Shown here piece after piece: positions 15,731-24,158 of a DNA stretch of 64,000 bases. The notes below the pieces were generated by a model that searched no databases, was not told the origin of the DNA, and worked only from the letters and a program-made list of their open reading frames with translations. Numbering within the stretch: the first letter of the stretch is position 1; each line of letters opens with the position of its first letter. The position numbers and the translations under genes are program-made. Source of the DNA: Celeribacter sp. PS-C1 (GTDB taxonomy: Bacteria > Pseudomonadota > Alphaproteobacteria > Rhodobacterales > Rhodobacteraceae); the NCBI RefSeq assembly GCF_019429625.1, contig NZ_JAHXRW010000007.1:1-64000 (forward strand), read 5' to 3'.

Positions 15731-16495
15731 TTATTTGATCGGCATACGCGCAGCGGCGTCGAGGCGAATAACCGTCCCGTTCAGCATCGGGTTTTCAACA
15801 ATCGCCTGCGCGAGGCGGGCATATTCGTCCGGGTCGCCCATGCGGGACGGGTACGGCACGTTTTTGAGAATGTCGGCGCGGATATCATCCGGCAGACCGG
15901 CGCTCATCGCGGTCTCAAAGAGCCCCGGGGCGATCGCCATCACGCGAATGCCGAAGCGAGCAAGTTCACGCGCGGCCGGCAAGGTCATCGAGGCCACGCC
16001 GCCTTTCGAGGCGGAATAGGCCGCTTGCCCGATCTGACCGTCTTCGAAGGCGACCGAGGAGGTGTTGATGATCACGCCCCGCGCGCCGTCTGCGTCCACC
16101 GGATCAGCGGCGGCCATGGTGCGGGCGGCGATGTTCATCACCGCGTAGGTGCCCAACAGGTTGACGTTCAACGCCTTGGCGAAAGTGTCGATGGTGAGCG
16201 AGCCGTCCCGCGGCAGGATGCGCCCTGCCGTGCCGATGCCCGCGCAAGACACGACAATGCGCGGCGTGCCCAAGTCGCTTTCGATCTGCGCGAACGCCGC
16301 CTCGACCGCGCCTGCGTCGCTGACATCTACGGCATAGCCTGTGCCACCGATTTCAGCCGCCGCTTTGGCCGCCGCCTCCCCAGACAGATCGAGAATGGCC
16401 ACCGTGGCGCCCGCGCCAGCGAGGCGCTTTGCCGTGGCAAAACCCAGCCCGCTGGCAGCACCCGTCACAACGGCGACATGCCCTTTGATCTCCAT
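15731..16495 (-). CDS. SDR-family 3-hydroxyacyl-CoA dehydrogenase-like enzyme
   Basis: A 254-residue short-chain dehydrogenase. The NAD-binding TGAASGLG is at about 11-18, the N-A-G-type motif appears as SCAGIG near 83, and the YSASKGG active-site motif near 160. Asp at the end of beta-2 (ILDLSG) predicts NAD preference. The sequence resembles type-10 hydroxysteroid/3-hydroxyacyl-CoA dehydrogenases. As first gene of the hydroxycinnamate operon it would oxidise the beta-hydroxy aryl-propionyl-CoA made by the adjacent hydratase. Its promoter carries a long perfect inverted repeat. Confidence 0.85.
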   Translation of the reverse strand: MEIKGHVAVVTGAASGLGFATAKRLAGAGATVAILDLSGEAAAKAAAEIGGTGYAVDVSDAGAVEAAFAQIESDLGTPRIVVSCAGIGTAGRILPRDGSLTIDTFAKALNVNLLGTYAVMNIAARTMAAADPVDADGARGVIINTSSVAFEDGQIGQAAYSASKGGVASMTLPAARELARFGIRVMAIAPGLFETAMSAGLPDDIRADILKNVPYPSRMGDPDEYARLAQAIVENPMLNGTVIRLDAAARMPIK

Positions 16496-16531
16496 GATGT
16501 CTCCTCCCGTTTGAAGAAACCATGCAGAGGA

Positions 16532-16558
16532 TTAATTGTTCTGTCAATGAACAATTAA
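16532..16558 (-). promoter_or_regulatory. 10-bp perfect inverted repeat overlapping -35 of the hydroxycinnamate operon (MarR-type operator)
   Basis: Arms TTAATTGTTC and GAACAATTAA are perfect complements separated by 7 bp. On the minus strand the spacer contains TTGACA, a consensus -35 element, so a protein bound here would block RNA polymerase at the SDR promoter. It is 37 bp upstream of the SDR start. The likely ligand is the MarR protein encoded at 11472-11921 or the one at 16708-17178. The repeat is seen directly; the regulator is inferred. Confidence 0.75.
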
Positions 16559-16707
16559 ATGGATGACCTATCTCGCAGACGCAGCATGATCATGCGCCCA
16601 CTCAGAAACACCATAAACTTCAACGAATGCGCAAAGAGGCCCCTGCCGAGAGGCCCCCGCCCCTCAAGCACACGTTGCAATGCAGCAAAGCTCAGTTTGA
16701 GCGAATG

Positions 16708-17178
16708 TCAGGATTTCTTGCCGAGAATCAGAGGCGCACGACTGAGGCTGTTTCCGGCGTCGGCCGCCTTGGCCGCGAGGCGCAGAAACTCACTGCGCTC
16801 CTCATCCGAAAGACCCGACAGGATGTCATCCTGAAAACCACGCACCACGGGGATCAGGGTCTCCAGGAGCGCTTCGCCATCGGGCGTCAGATGCACCAAC
16901 CGCGCGCGCCGATCATGTTCAGAGACCTTCCGCACAATCAGCCCCTTGCTTTCGAGCCGGTCAATGACGCCACCAATCGTCGCACGATCATAGGCGATCA
17001 TCCCCGCCAGCCGCGCCTGATCGATGCCAGGATTGGCGTGCACCGCATTCATCGCCGCGAATTGCACCGACGTCATGGTCAGACCTTGGGCCTTCATCCG
17101 CTCCTGAAACACGGACATCGAGATCTGATTCAACCTGCGAATCAGATGCCCGGCCATGTTGTGAATCTCAAGAGCCAT
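16708..17178 (-). CDS. MarR-family regulator between hydroxycinnamate and gentisate clusters
   Basis: A 156-residue MarR protein (DNA-binding helices IDQARLAGMIAYDRATIGGVIDRLE, then the wing KVSEHDRRARLVHLT). I prefer the ATG at 17178 with GAAGGGA upstream; an ATG ten codons earlier (17208) is possible. It is divergent from the TRAP-gentisate operon, and the intergenic region carries tandem 26-bp repeats, so it probably controls 3-hydroxybenzoate/gentisate uptake and catabolism. The 212-bp gap after its stop holds only the hydroxycinnamate promoter and operator. Confidence 0.85.
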   Translation of the reverse strand: MALEIHNMAGHLIRRLNQISMSVFQERMKAQGLTMTSVQFAAMNAVHANPGIDQARLAGMIAYDRATIGGVIDRLESKGLIVRKVSEHDRRARLVHLTPDGEALLETLIPVVRGFQDDILSGLSDEERSEFLRLAAKAADAGNSLSRAPLILGKKS

Positions 17179-17234
17179 GATGAGTGTTCCCTTCGCATCT
17201 TGCGGCATGTCGCCCGCCTCATTGCCTTATTCGG

Positions 17235-17294
17235 GTGACGCAGGTCAATAATAAGTATGCTTACGGAATTGACTCAGATCAATAGTAAGTATAC
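17235..17294. repeat. Tandem 26-bp direct repeats upstream of gentisate-cluster TRAP genes (operator pair)
   Basis: Two direct copies, 17235-17260 and 17269-17294, match at 21 of 26 positions with a 34-bp period. Each contains TCAATARTAAGTATRC. The front half of the second copy reads TTGACTCAGATCAA, an FNR-type TTGAC-N4-ATCAA box; the first copy has GTGACGCAGGTCAA at the equivalent place. They lie between the divergent MarR gene and dctP. MarR binding to the shared 3' part is inferred; a role for a Crp/FNR protein is possible. Confidence 0.6.
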
Positions 17295-17357
17295 CAATCA
17301 TTCAAGGCGCAACGGGAGTGCGCCACAAAATTACGACAAATTTTCGGAGGAGCTCAC

Positions 17358-18407
17358 ATGTCCATTCGGGCCAAATTCACCCGAGCCAAGCTGCTCGGCA
17401 CCATCGCCGCAGCGACACTCGCATCCGCAACGTCTGCCTTTGCACAGGACGTCACCCTGATCATGCACCACTTCCTGCCGCCGGTGGCCAACGCTCATAA
17501 GGTGATGTTGGAGCCTTGGGCGCAGAAGGTCATGGATGAAAGCGACGGGCGCATCGAGGTTCAGATCTATCCGGCCATGTCGATGGGTGGCAAACCGGGC
17601 GAGCTCTACAACCAGGTGCGCGATGGCACAGCGGACATCGTCTGGACGCTTCTGGGCTACACCCCGGGCGTCTTCCCCCGCACCGAAGTCTTCGAGCTGC
17701 CCTCCGTGCACGAAGGCTCCGCCACTGACACAACCATTGCGCTGAACGCCTCGATGGATCTTCTGGCCGAGGATTTCAAAGACATCCACGTGCTGTTTCT
17801 GCACTCCAATGACGGCAACCTGATCCATTCCGGCAACAAGGAAGTCACCACCTTCGAAGATGTTGCGGGCATGAAACTGCGCACGCCGTCCCGCACCGGG
17901 GCCTGGCTGATCGAAGGCATGGGCGCCGAACCTGTGAGCCTTCCGGTGCCCGCCGTGCCCGAAGCCATGGCGAAAGGCGTGATTGACGGCGCGATGACCA
18001 CCTACGAGATCGTTCCCGCCCTCAAATTGCAGGAACTCGACAAATACACCGCAGAGCTGCCGAATGGCGACCGATTCGGCACCGCCGTCTTCATGGTGGC
18101 GATGAACAAAGACGTCTACGAAGACCTGCCTGATGACCTGAAGGCCGTGATTGACGCCAATTCCCGCGCCAATGTCGCCGCCGAGATCGGCGCGATGTGG
18201 GAAGGTTTTGAAGAGGCCGGCATCGGCGCGCTCGATGGCGCGGGCGTCACACGTCACACCTTCTCCGACGAGGAAGCCGCAAAATTCCATGCAGTGAGCG
18301 AAGAGGTCGTGGCCCGTTGGGTCGTTGAAGTGACCGAAAAAGGTATCGACGGCGCCGCTCTCGTGGAACAAGCCCGCGCGGCCGTCGCCGCCGCACACGG
18401 CGAATAA
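17358..18407 (+). CDS. TRAP transporter periplasmic binding protein (DctP), gentisate cluster
   Basis: A 349-residue solute-binding protein with a Sec-type signal peptide ending near residue 29 (SATSAFA-QDVT). DctP markers are YPAMSMGGKPGELYNQ and MKLRTPSRTGAWLIEG. A strong GGAGGAG ribosome-binding site precedes the ATG. It heads an operon that continues into DctQ, DctM and 3-hydroxybenzoate/gentisate enzymes, so 3-hydroxybenzoate or gentisate is the likely cargo. A stable stem-loop follows the gene, which may keep DctP in excess over the membrane subunits. Confidence 0.92.
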   Translation: MSIRAKFTRAKLLGTIAAATLASATSAFAQDVTLIMHHFLPPVANAHKVMLEPWAQKVMDESDGRIEVQIYPAMSMGGKPGELYNQVRDGTADIVWTLLGYTPGVFPRTEVFELPSVHEGSATDTTIALNASMDLLAEDFKDIHVLFLHSNDGNLIHSGNKEVTTFEDVAGMKLRTPSRTGAWLIEGMGAEPVSLPVPAVPEAMAKGVIDGAMTTYEIVPALKLQELDKYTAELPNGDRFGTAVFMVAMNKDVYEDLPDDLKAVIDANSRANVAAEIGAMWEGFEEAGIGALDGAGVTRHTFSDEEAAKFHAVSEEVVARWVVEVTEKGIDGAALVEQARAAVAAAHGE

Positions 18408-18431
18408 AGCCCGCGACTAATCATACATCCT

Positions 18432-18456
18432 GAGTGGCGGGATCCTCCCGCCGCTC
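18432..18456 (+). other. Intercistronic stem-loop between dctP and dctQ
   Basis: GAGTGGCGGGA-TCC-TCCCGCCGCTC forms an 11-bp stem with one T-G wobble and a 3-nt loop, with no T-run. Such structures between a binding-protein gene and its permease genes usually stabilise the upstream mRNA, giving more binding protein. The structure is direct observation; the role is inferred by analogy. Confidence 0.6.
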
Positions 18457-18492
18457 GCCCCAAACGAAACGCACCCAACCGGGAGGCATGCT

Positions 18493-18990
18493 ATGCACGC
18501 TCATGTGACGCGTCTGGCAGACATATTCGCTATGCTTGGAGGCGCGATCCTCTTTGTCATCGTGATGGTCACCACCACCAACACTGGCGCCTTTATTCTT
18601 GATCGGTTCATGGGCCTCTTTGGCCAAGACGTCTCCGGCCTGCCCGGCTACGAAGATTTCGTCCAACTCGCCATTTCCGGCGCAGCACTCATGTTTTTCC
18701 CCTACACGCAAGCCTCGCGCGGCCATGTCGCCGTGGATTTGTTCGTCGCCAATGCGCCGATGCCCGTGAAACGCGTGCTCGACCACATGTGGCTTACGTT
18801 GACTGCCGCGATCGCGCTGTTTCTGGCCTATTGGATGGTCCACGGCATGCTCGAATCCCGCTCTGACGCCGCCGAAGCCGGTGTCCTCGGCTGGCCGATC
18901 TGGCCCTTCTACATTCCCGGCATCGCCTCCATGGTCCTTTGGGCCGTGGTCTCCGTGAGCCAGATTTTCGGAGACGCGCGCTATGCTTGA
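18493..18990 (+). CDS. TRAP transporter small permease (DctQ), gentisate cluster
   Basis: A 165-residue protein with four hydrophobic segments and the DctQ block ASRGHVAVDLFV near residue 75. It overlaps dctM by 8 bp. It pairs with the adjacent DctP and DctM in uptake of the cluster substrate, presumed to be 3-hydroxybenzoate. Confidence 0.9.
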   Translation: MHAHVTRLADIFAMLGGAILFVIVMVTTTNTGAFILDRFMGLFGQDVSGLPGYEDFVQLAISGAALMFFPYTQASRGHVAVDLFVANAPMPVKRVLDHMWLTLTAAIALFLAYWMVHGMLESRSDAAEAGVLGWPIWPFYIPGIASMVLWAVVSVSQIFGDARYA

Positions 18991-20374
18991 TCCCATCACC
19001 ATCGGGGTTGTCGGCCTCGTCGTTCTCTTTGTCCTTCTGATCCTGCGCATGCCCGTCGGCATCGCGATGATCATCGTCGGCATCGGCGGCACCTATGCGC
19101 TCTCGCTGGCCCTGCCCTATGTGCGCTTCGTGCCCTACATCCGTCAGTTCAAATCGCTCCTGTGGGAGAATGTCGCGAGCTACGATCTCTCCGTCGTGCC
19201 TTTGTTCGTTCTGATGGGCTACATCGCCGCCGAAGCGCGATTGTCTTCTGATCTGTTCAAAGGTCTCGAAGCACTTCTCTCTCGCCTCAGAGGCGGCGTG
19301 GCCATGGCGGCCATCGCGGCCTGTGGCGGCTTTGGCGCGGTTTGCGGGTCTTCGCTAGCGACCGCCGCGACCATGGGCAAAGTGGCCCTGCCGGAACTCA
19401 AAGAACTTGGCTACAAGGACCGTCTCTCTGCAGGCGCTTTGGCCGCAGGCGGCACGCTTGGCATCCTGATCCCGCCCTCGGTGGCGCTGGTGATCTATGC
19501 GATCATCGTCGAAGGCTCAATCCTCAAGATGTTCCAGGCCGCCGTAATCCCCGGTCTTCTGGCCGTGCTGTCCTTCATCGGTGTGATCGCCATTCTGGTC
19601 CGTGTGAACCCGTCGCTGGCGCCAGAACCCCGCCCGATGCCGCGCGATGAACGCAACCTTGCGCTCAAGCGCCTCTTCCCCGTGATCCTTATCTTTGGCG
19701 CGATCATCCTTGGTCTGGGTTTTGGCCTCTTCACACCGACGCCCGCCGCCTCCATCGGCGTCTTCCTGATCGGCGCTTACGGCTTTGCGCTCCGCGCTCT
19801 GACTGGCGAAGGTCTGAACATGAAAGGCCTGCGCCGCGCGTTGCAAGCCACGGCGATCACCTCCGGCATGATCTACCTGATCCTGTTTGGCGCCGAAGTG
19901 CTTAAGGGCTTCTTCACCCGCTCCGGCCTGCCGCAAGCGCTCTCCGAGTGGGCCGCCACCTCCGGCATGGACCCGATGCTGGTGCTGGTGATCATGCTGA
20001 TCGCCTTTGTCATCCTCGGCTGTTTCATGGAAAGCCTCGCGATGATCCTCGTTGTGGTGCCGTTCTTCTGGCCGACGCTGATCGCACTCAATGGCGGCGA
20101 ATATGTCACCGCAGAGACCGCCGCCTACGGCATGGACACCGAGAGCCTCAAAATTTGGTTCGGTATCCTCGCGCTCATTGTCGTCGAGCTTGGGCTGATC
20201 ACGCCCCCTGTCGGCCTCAACGTCTTCATCATCTCCTCGCTTGCCAAGGACACCCCCATGTCCACCGTTTTTCGCGGCGTCATGCCCTTCCTTGGTTCCG
20301 AGGTCATTCGCGTGGCTCTGATCCTCATGATCCCGGCCCTCACCCTCACCATTCCACGCCTCATCGGCGGCTGA
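18983..20374 (+). CDS. TRAP transporter large permease (DctM), gentisate cluster
   Basis: A 463-residue polytopic membrane protein of the DctM family (GSSLATAATMGKVALPE, LAAGGTLGILIPPS, and the C-terminal GLITPPVGLNVFI block). Compared with the DctM at 11932-13254 it has extra residues in the N-terminal region (YVRFVPYIRQFKSLLW), so the two systems are not recent duplicates. It is coupled to dctQ by an 8-bp overlap and followed 17 bp later by the hydroxylase gene. Confidence 0.92.
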   Translation: MLDPITIGVVGLVVLFVLLILRMPVGIAMIIVGIGGTYALSLALPYVRFVPYIRQFKSLLWENVASYDLSVVPLFVLMGYIAAEARLSSDLFKGLEALLSRLRGGVAMAAIAACGGFGAVCGSSLATAATMGKVALPELKELGYKDRLSAGALAAGGTLGILIPPSVALVIYAIIVEGSILKMFQAAVIPGLLAVLSFIGVIAILVRVNPSLAPEPRPMPRDERNLALKRLFPVILIFGAIILGLGFGLFTPTPAASIGVFLIGAYGFALRALTGEGLNMKGLRRALQATAITSGMIYLILFGAEVLKGFFTRSGLPQALSEWAATSGMDPMLVLVIMLIAFVILGCFMESLAMILVVVPFFWPTLIALNGGEYVTAETAAYGMDTESLKIWFGILALIVVELGLITPPVGLNVFIISSLAKDTPMSTVFRGVMPFLGSEVIRVALILMIPALTLTIPRLIGG

Positions 20375-20391
20375 CATAAGGAGACACTACC

Positions 20392-21612
20392 ATGTCTGAT
20401 CTTCCCATTCTCATTGCCGGTGGCGGCATCGGTGGCCTTGCTGCCGCCTGTGGTCTGGCCCGCAAAGGACACCGGTCCATCGTTGTCGAACAAGCCCCCG
20501 CCTTGGGCGAAATCGGCGCCGGCATCCAGATCGGCCCGAACGCATTCCATTGTTTCGACTATTTGGGCGTCGGCGACGAGGCCCGCGAGAAGGCGGTCTA
20601 TATCGACAAGCTGCGCCTGATGGATGCACAAACCGCCGAGGACATCACCTCTATTCCCTTGGACGAGCCGTTCCGCGAGCGCTTCAAAAACCCTTACGCC
20701 GTGGTGCACCGCGCCGACCTGCATGGTGTTTTGCTGAAGTACTGCGAAGACAGCCCGCTGGTGGATATTCGCACCTCACACGTGGTCGAAGGCTACGAAC
20801 AAGACGGCACCTCCGTGACACTCAAAGTCAAAGACCGCGATCCGATCAAGGGTTCCTTCCTGATCGGCGCCGAAGGTCTGCGTTCTGCGATCCGCGGTCA
20901 GATGATCGGCGACGGCGAGCCGCGCATCTCCGGCCACACGACCTACCGTTCCGTCATTCCCACCGAGCAAATGCCCGAAGACCTGCGCTGGAACGCGGCC
21001 ACGCTTTGGGCCGGTCCGAAATGTCACATCGTGCACTACCCGCTCAAGGGCTGGAAAGTCTTCAACCTCGTCGTGACCTATCACCGCGACGTGCAAGAGG
21101 CCATCGCAGGCCGTCCGGTCTCTAAAGAAGAGGTCGCACAAGGTTTTGAGCACATCCACCCGAAGGCCCGTCAGGTCATCGAACATGGCTCCGACTGGAA
21201 ACTCTGGGTGCTCTGCGACCGCGATCCGATTTCCAACTGGGTCGACAACCGCGTGGCGCTTTTGGGCGATGCTGCCCACCCGATGCTGCAATACTTTGCG
21301 CAAGGCGCCTGTATGGCCATGGAAGACGCCGTCGCCATGTCCCATTGCATCGAGCATTACGGCGAGAACGTCGAGCGCGCGCTGCAAATCTATCAGGAAA
21401 TGCGCAAGGTCCGCACCGCCCGCGTCCAGATGAACTCCCGCCTCATCGGCGAATACATCTACCACCCGGACGACGCCAAAGCCGCCGTGCGCAACCACGT
21501 CATGTCGAACATGACCCAAGACGAATGGTACGACCAGCTCTCCTGGCTCTATGGCTCGACCGGCCTCGATGACACGACTGTGAACGCCGCGCTGAAAACC
21601 GCCGCCGAATAA
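20392..21612 (+). CDS. 3-hydroxybenzoate 6-monooxygenase (FAD-dependent)
   Basis: A 406-residue class A flavoprotein monooxygenase: GGGIGG dinucleotide fold near residue 10, the DG-type block LIGAEGLRSAIR near 160, and GDAAHPMLQYFAQGA near 300. It resembles 3-hydroxybenzoate 6-hydroxylases that make gentisate; a salicylate 5-hydroxylase role is unlikely because those are usually multicomponent. Location directly before fumarylpyruvate hydrolase, maleylpyruvate isomerase and gentisate dioxygenase genes supports gentisate as product. Confidence 0.87.
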   Translation: MSDLPILIAGGGIGGLAAACGLARKGHRSIVVEQAPALGEIGAGIQIGPNAFHCFDYLGVGDEAREKAVYIDKLRLMDAQTAEDITSIPLDEPFRERFKNPYAVVHRADLHGVLLKYCEDSPLVDIRTSHVVEGYEQDGTSVTLKVKDRDPIKGSFLIGAEGLRSAIRGQMIGDGEPRISGHTTYRSVIPTEQMPEDLRWNAATLWAGPKCHIVHYPLKGWKVFNLVVTYHRDVQEAIAGRPVSKEEVAQGFEHIHPKARQVIEHGSDWKLWVLCDRDPISNWVDNRVALLGDAAHPMLQYFAQGACMAMEDAVAMSHCIEHYGENVERALQIYQEMRKVRTARVQMNSRLIGEYIYHPDDAKAAVRNHVMSNMTQDEWYDQLSWLYGSTGLDDTTVNAALKTAAE

Positions 21613-21647
21613 CCTCCCCTTTCGAAGAAACGCAAAAAGGAACCGAT

Positions 21648-22346
21648 ATGTCCTATGTCTTCCCCCCCGCCCCGCAGGCCTCCGTGGCCGTCGACGGCAC
21701 TGACGACCGCCTGCCGGTCCGCCGCATCTTCTGCGTCGGGCGCAACTACGCCGCCCACGCCCGCGAGATGGGCAAGGACCCCGATCGCGATCCGCCCTTC
21801 TTCTTCACCAAACCGGCGGACGCCGTGGTGGACTCGGGCGAAGTGGTCGCCTACCCGCCGCAGACCGAGAATTTCCACTACGAAGCCGAGCTGATCGCCG
21901 TGATCGGCAAAGCGGGCAAGAACATCGCAGAGGAAGACAGTCTCAACCACGTTTGGGGCTATGCCGTCGGCAACGACCTGACGCGGCGCGACCTGCAACT
22001 CAAGGCCCGCGAGCAAGGCCGTCCTTGGGATTGGGGCAAGGCGTTCGACCGCTCTGCTGTTATCGGCCCGGTGTTCCCGGTTGAAAAAGTCGGCCACCCC
22101 GACAAGGGCGCGATCAAGCTGACCGTGAATGGCGAAGTCAAACAAGACGCCGATCTCGCAGAACTCATCTGGTCGGTGCCTGAGATCATTTCGATCCTGT
22201 CGCATTCCATCGCGCTTGAGCCCGGCGATCTGATCATGACCGGCACCCCCGCAGGCGTCGGGCCGATGGTTGAGGGCGACGTCTGCGTGGTCGAGATCGA
22301 AGGCCTCGGCAAGATCGAGACCCCCATCGGAAAACGCGAGGCGTAG
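21648..22346 (+). CDS. Fumarylpyruvate hydrolase (FAH family)
   Basis: A 232-residue member of the fumarylacetoacetate hydrolase family. The metal-binding acidic residues lie in FHYEAELIAVIGK (about 80-92); GYAVGNDLTRRDLQ and MTGTPAGVGPM are family signatures. It cleaves fumarylpyruvate to fumarate and pyruvate, the last step of the gentisate pathway. It is followed by the isomerase gene with a 3-bp gap. Confidence 0.9.
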   Translation: MSYVFPPAPQASVAVDGTDDRLPVRRIFCVGRNYAAHAREMGKDPDRDPPFFFTKPADAVVDSGEVVAYPPQTENFHYEAELIAVIGKAGKNIAEEDSLNHVWGYAVGNDLTRRDLQLKAREQGRPWDWGKAFDRSAVIGPVFPVEKVGHPDKGAIKLTVNGEVKQDADLAELIWSVPEIISILSHSIALEPGDLIMTGTPAGVGPMVEGDVCVVEIEGLGKIETPIGKREA

Positions 22347-22349
22347 GAC

Positions 22350-22997
22350 ATGCCTTTGAAGTTGCATAACTTCTTCCGCTCCTCCACTTCAACGCGGCTG
22401 CGTGCCGCGTTGAACCTCAAGGGGCTGGAGTATGACTATATCGCCTATGTGCTGCGCGACGGGGAAACCCGGACGCCGGAGTATCTGGTGAAGAACCCGC
22501 AAGGCCTCGTGCCAACGCTCGAGACCGAAGACGGCAGCTTTCTGACGCAATCTCTCGCCATTATGGAGTGGCTGGAGGAGACCCACCCGGAGCCCGCGCT
22601 TTTGCCCGCAGATGCCGCCGGTCGCGCCCGTGTGCGTGCGCTGTCATACATGATCGCCTGCGAGATTCACCCGCTCAACAATCTGCGCGTGCTCTTCCGC
22701 ATCCGCGATCAGTTTGGGGCCGATGAGGAAGCCCAAAAAGAGTGGTTCACCCATTGGGTCACCCTCACCTTCGACGCGCTGGAAGCAGAGCTTTCCGCCT
22801 CCGCTCAGACCGGCACCTATTGCCACGGCGACACGCCGACGATGGCCGATTGCTGCCTCTATGCGCAGGTCTGGAACAACAAACGCTTCGGCGTGCCGCT
22901 GGAGAACTGGCCGACGATTTCCCGCATCTATGCGGCACTCGACACGCTACCAGAGATGACCAAAGCGGCACCGCCCAACCAACCCGACGCCGCCTGA
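22350..22997 (+). CDS. Maleylpyruvate isomerase, glutathione-dependent (zeta-class GST)
   Basis: A 215-residue zeta-class glutathione transferase. The N-terminal motif RSSTSTRLRAALNLKG resembles the T-S-x-R-L-R form of maleylpyruvate isomerases such as NagL more than the SSCSxRVR form of maleylacetoacetate isomerases. The QSLAIMEWLEE block binds glutathione. It isomerises maleylpyruvate to fumarylpyruvate and stands between fumarylpyruvate hydrolase and gentisate dioxygenase. Confidence 0.9.
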   Translation: MPLKLHNFFRSSTSTRLRAALNLKGLEYDYIAYVLRDGETRTPEYLVKNPQGLVPTLETEDGSFLTQSLAIMEWLEETHPEPALLPADAAGRARVRALSYMIACEIHPLNNLRVLFRIRDQFGADEEAQKEWFTHWVTLTFDALEAELSASAQTGTYCHGDTPTMADCCLYAQVWNNKRFGVPLENWPTISRIYAALDTLPEMTKAAPPNQPDAA

Positions 22998-23053
22998 GGC
23001 GTCGCCCAATATGCGCGCGGCCTGACGCGTGACCAACCCGGAGGAAATTCACC

Positions 23054-24157
23054 ATGCTGACCGAAGATCGCAGCCACGACACCATCGAGCACGGCATGCA
23101 GCCGGAGGACACTCCGGAACTGCGAGAACTCTATAAAGGGTTCGAAGAGAACAACCTTTTGCCGCTCTGGACCCAGCTTGGCGACCTGATGCCGATGACG
23201 CCCAAATCCAAAGCTGTGCCACATGTCTGGCGGTGGGCCGATCTTTTGCCGCTGGCGGAAAAATCCGGCGAGCTGGTGCCCGTGGGGCGTGGCGGTGAGC
23301 GTCGCGCAATTGGCCTTGCCAATCCGGGTCTCGGCGGCAATGCCTATGTGACGCCCACGCTTTGGGCCGCGATCCAGTATCTTTGTCCGGGCGAGAACGC
23401 GCCGGAGCACCGCCATTCGCAAAACGCCTTCCGTTTCGTGGTCGAGGGCGAAGGCGTCTGGACCGTTGTGAACGGCGATCCGGTGCGCATGTCGCGCGGC
23501 GATCTGTTGCTGACGCCGGGCTGGAATTTCCACGGTCACCACAATGTCGCGACGGAGCCGATGGCCTGGATCGACGGGCTGGACATTCCGTTCTCGCAAC
23601 AGATGGATGTGGGCTTTTTCGAGTTCGGGTCTGACCGAGTGACCGACAATGCGACGCCGGATTATTCGCGGGGCGAACGGCTCTGGTGCCACCCGGGTCT
23701 GCGCCCGCTGTCGCAGTTGCAAAACACTGTGTCTTCCCCGATTGGCGCTTATCGTTGGGAGTTCACCGACCGGGCGCTGACCGAACAGCTTTTGCTCGAA
23801 GACGAGGGCCAGCCCGCCACGGTTGAACAGGGCCACGCCGCGATCCGCTACGTCAATCCGACCACCGGAGGTGACGTGATGCCGACGATCCGCTGCGAGT
23901 TCCACCGCCTGCGCGCAGGTACGGAAACCGCAACGCGCAACGAAGTCGGCTCGACCGTGTTCCAAGTGTTTGAGGGCAAGGGCGCCGTGGTGCTGAATGG
24001 CGTCACCCACAAGTTGGAGAAAGGTGACATGTTCGTCGTGCCGTCTTGGGTGCCGTGGTCCTTGCAGGCCGAGACGCAGTTCGACCTGTTCCGCTTCTCG
24101 GACGCGCCGATCATGGAACGTCTGGGCTTCATGCGTCAGATGGTCGAGGGGCAATAA
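23054..24157 (+). CDS. Gentisate 1,2-dioxygenase
   Basis: A 367-residue bicupin Fe(II) dioxygenase. The N-terminal cupin carries the metal ligands His119 and His121 (PEHRHSQNAFRF) and His160 (GWNFHGHH); the C-terminal cupin (EVGSTVFQVFEGKG) lacks the HxH pair, as usual in this family. It opens gentisate to maleylpyruvate. It has a GGAGG ribosome-binding site and is followed after 1 bp by the DinB/MDMPI-like gene. Confidence 0.94.
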   Translation: MLTEDRSHDTIEHGMQPEDTPELRELYKGFEENNLLPLWTQLGDLMPMTPKSKAVPHVWRWADLLPLAEKSGELVPVGRGGERRAIGLANPGLGGNAYVTPTLWAAIQYLCPGENAPEHRHSQNAFRFVVEGEGVWTVVNGDPVRMSRGDLLLTPGWNFHGHHNVATEPMAWIDGLDIPFSQQMDVGFFEFGSDRVTDNATPDYSRGERLWCHPGLRPLSQLQNTVSSPIGAYRWEFTDRALTEQLLLEDEGQPATVEQGHAAIRYVNPTTGGDVMPTIRCEFHRLRAGTETATRNEVGSTVFQVFEGKGAVVLNGVTHKLEKGDMFVVPSWVPWSLQAETQFDLFRFSDAPIMERLGFMRQMVEGQ

Positions 24158-24158
24158 C

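Noticed and set aside
16600-16700. GAGGCCCC-rich segment downstream of the MarR gene as terminator
   Set aside because: The repeats are mainly direct, not inverted, and no T-run follows on the minus strand.
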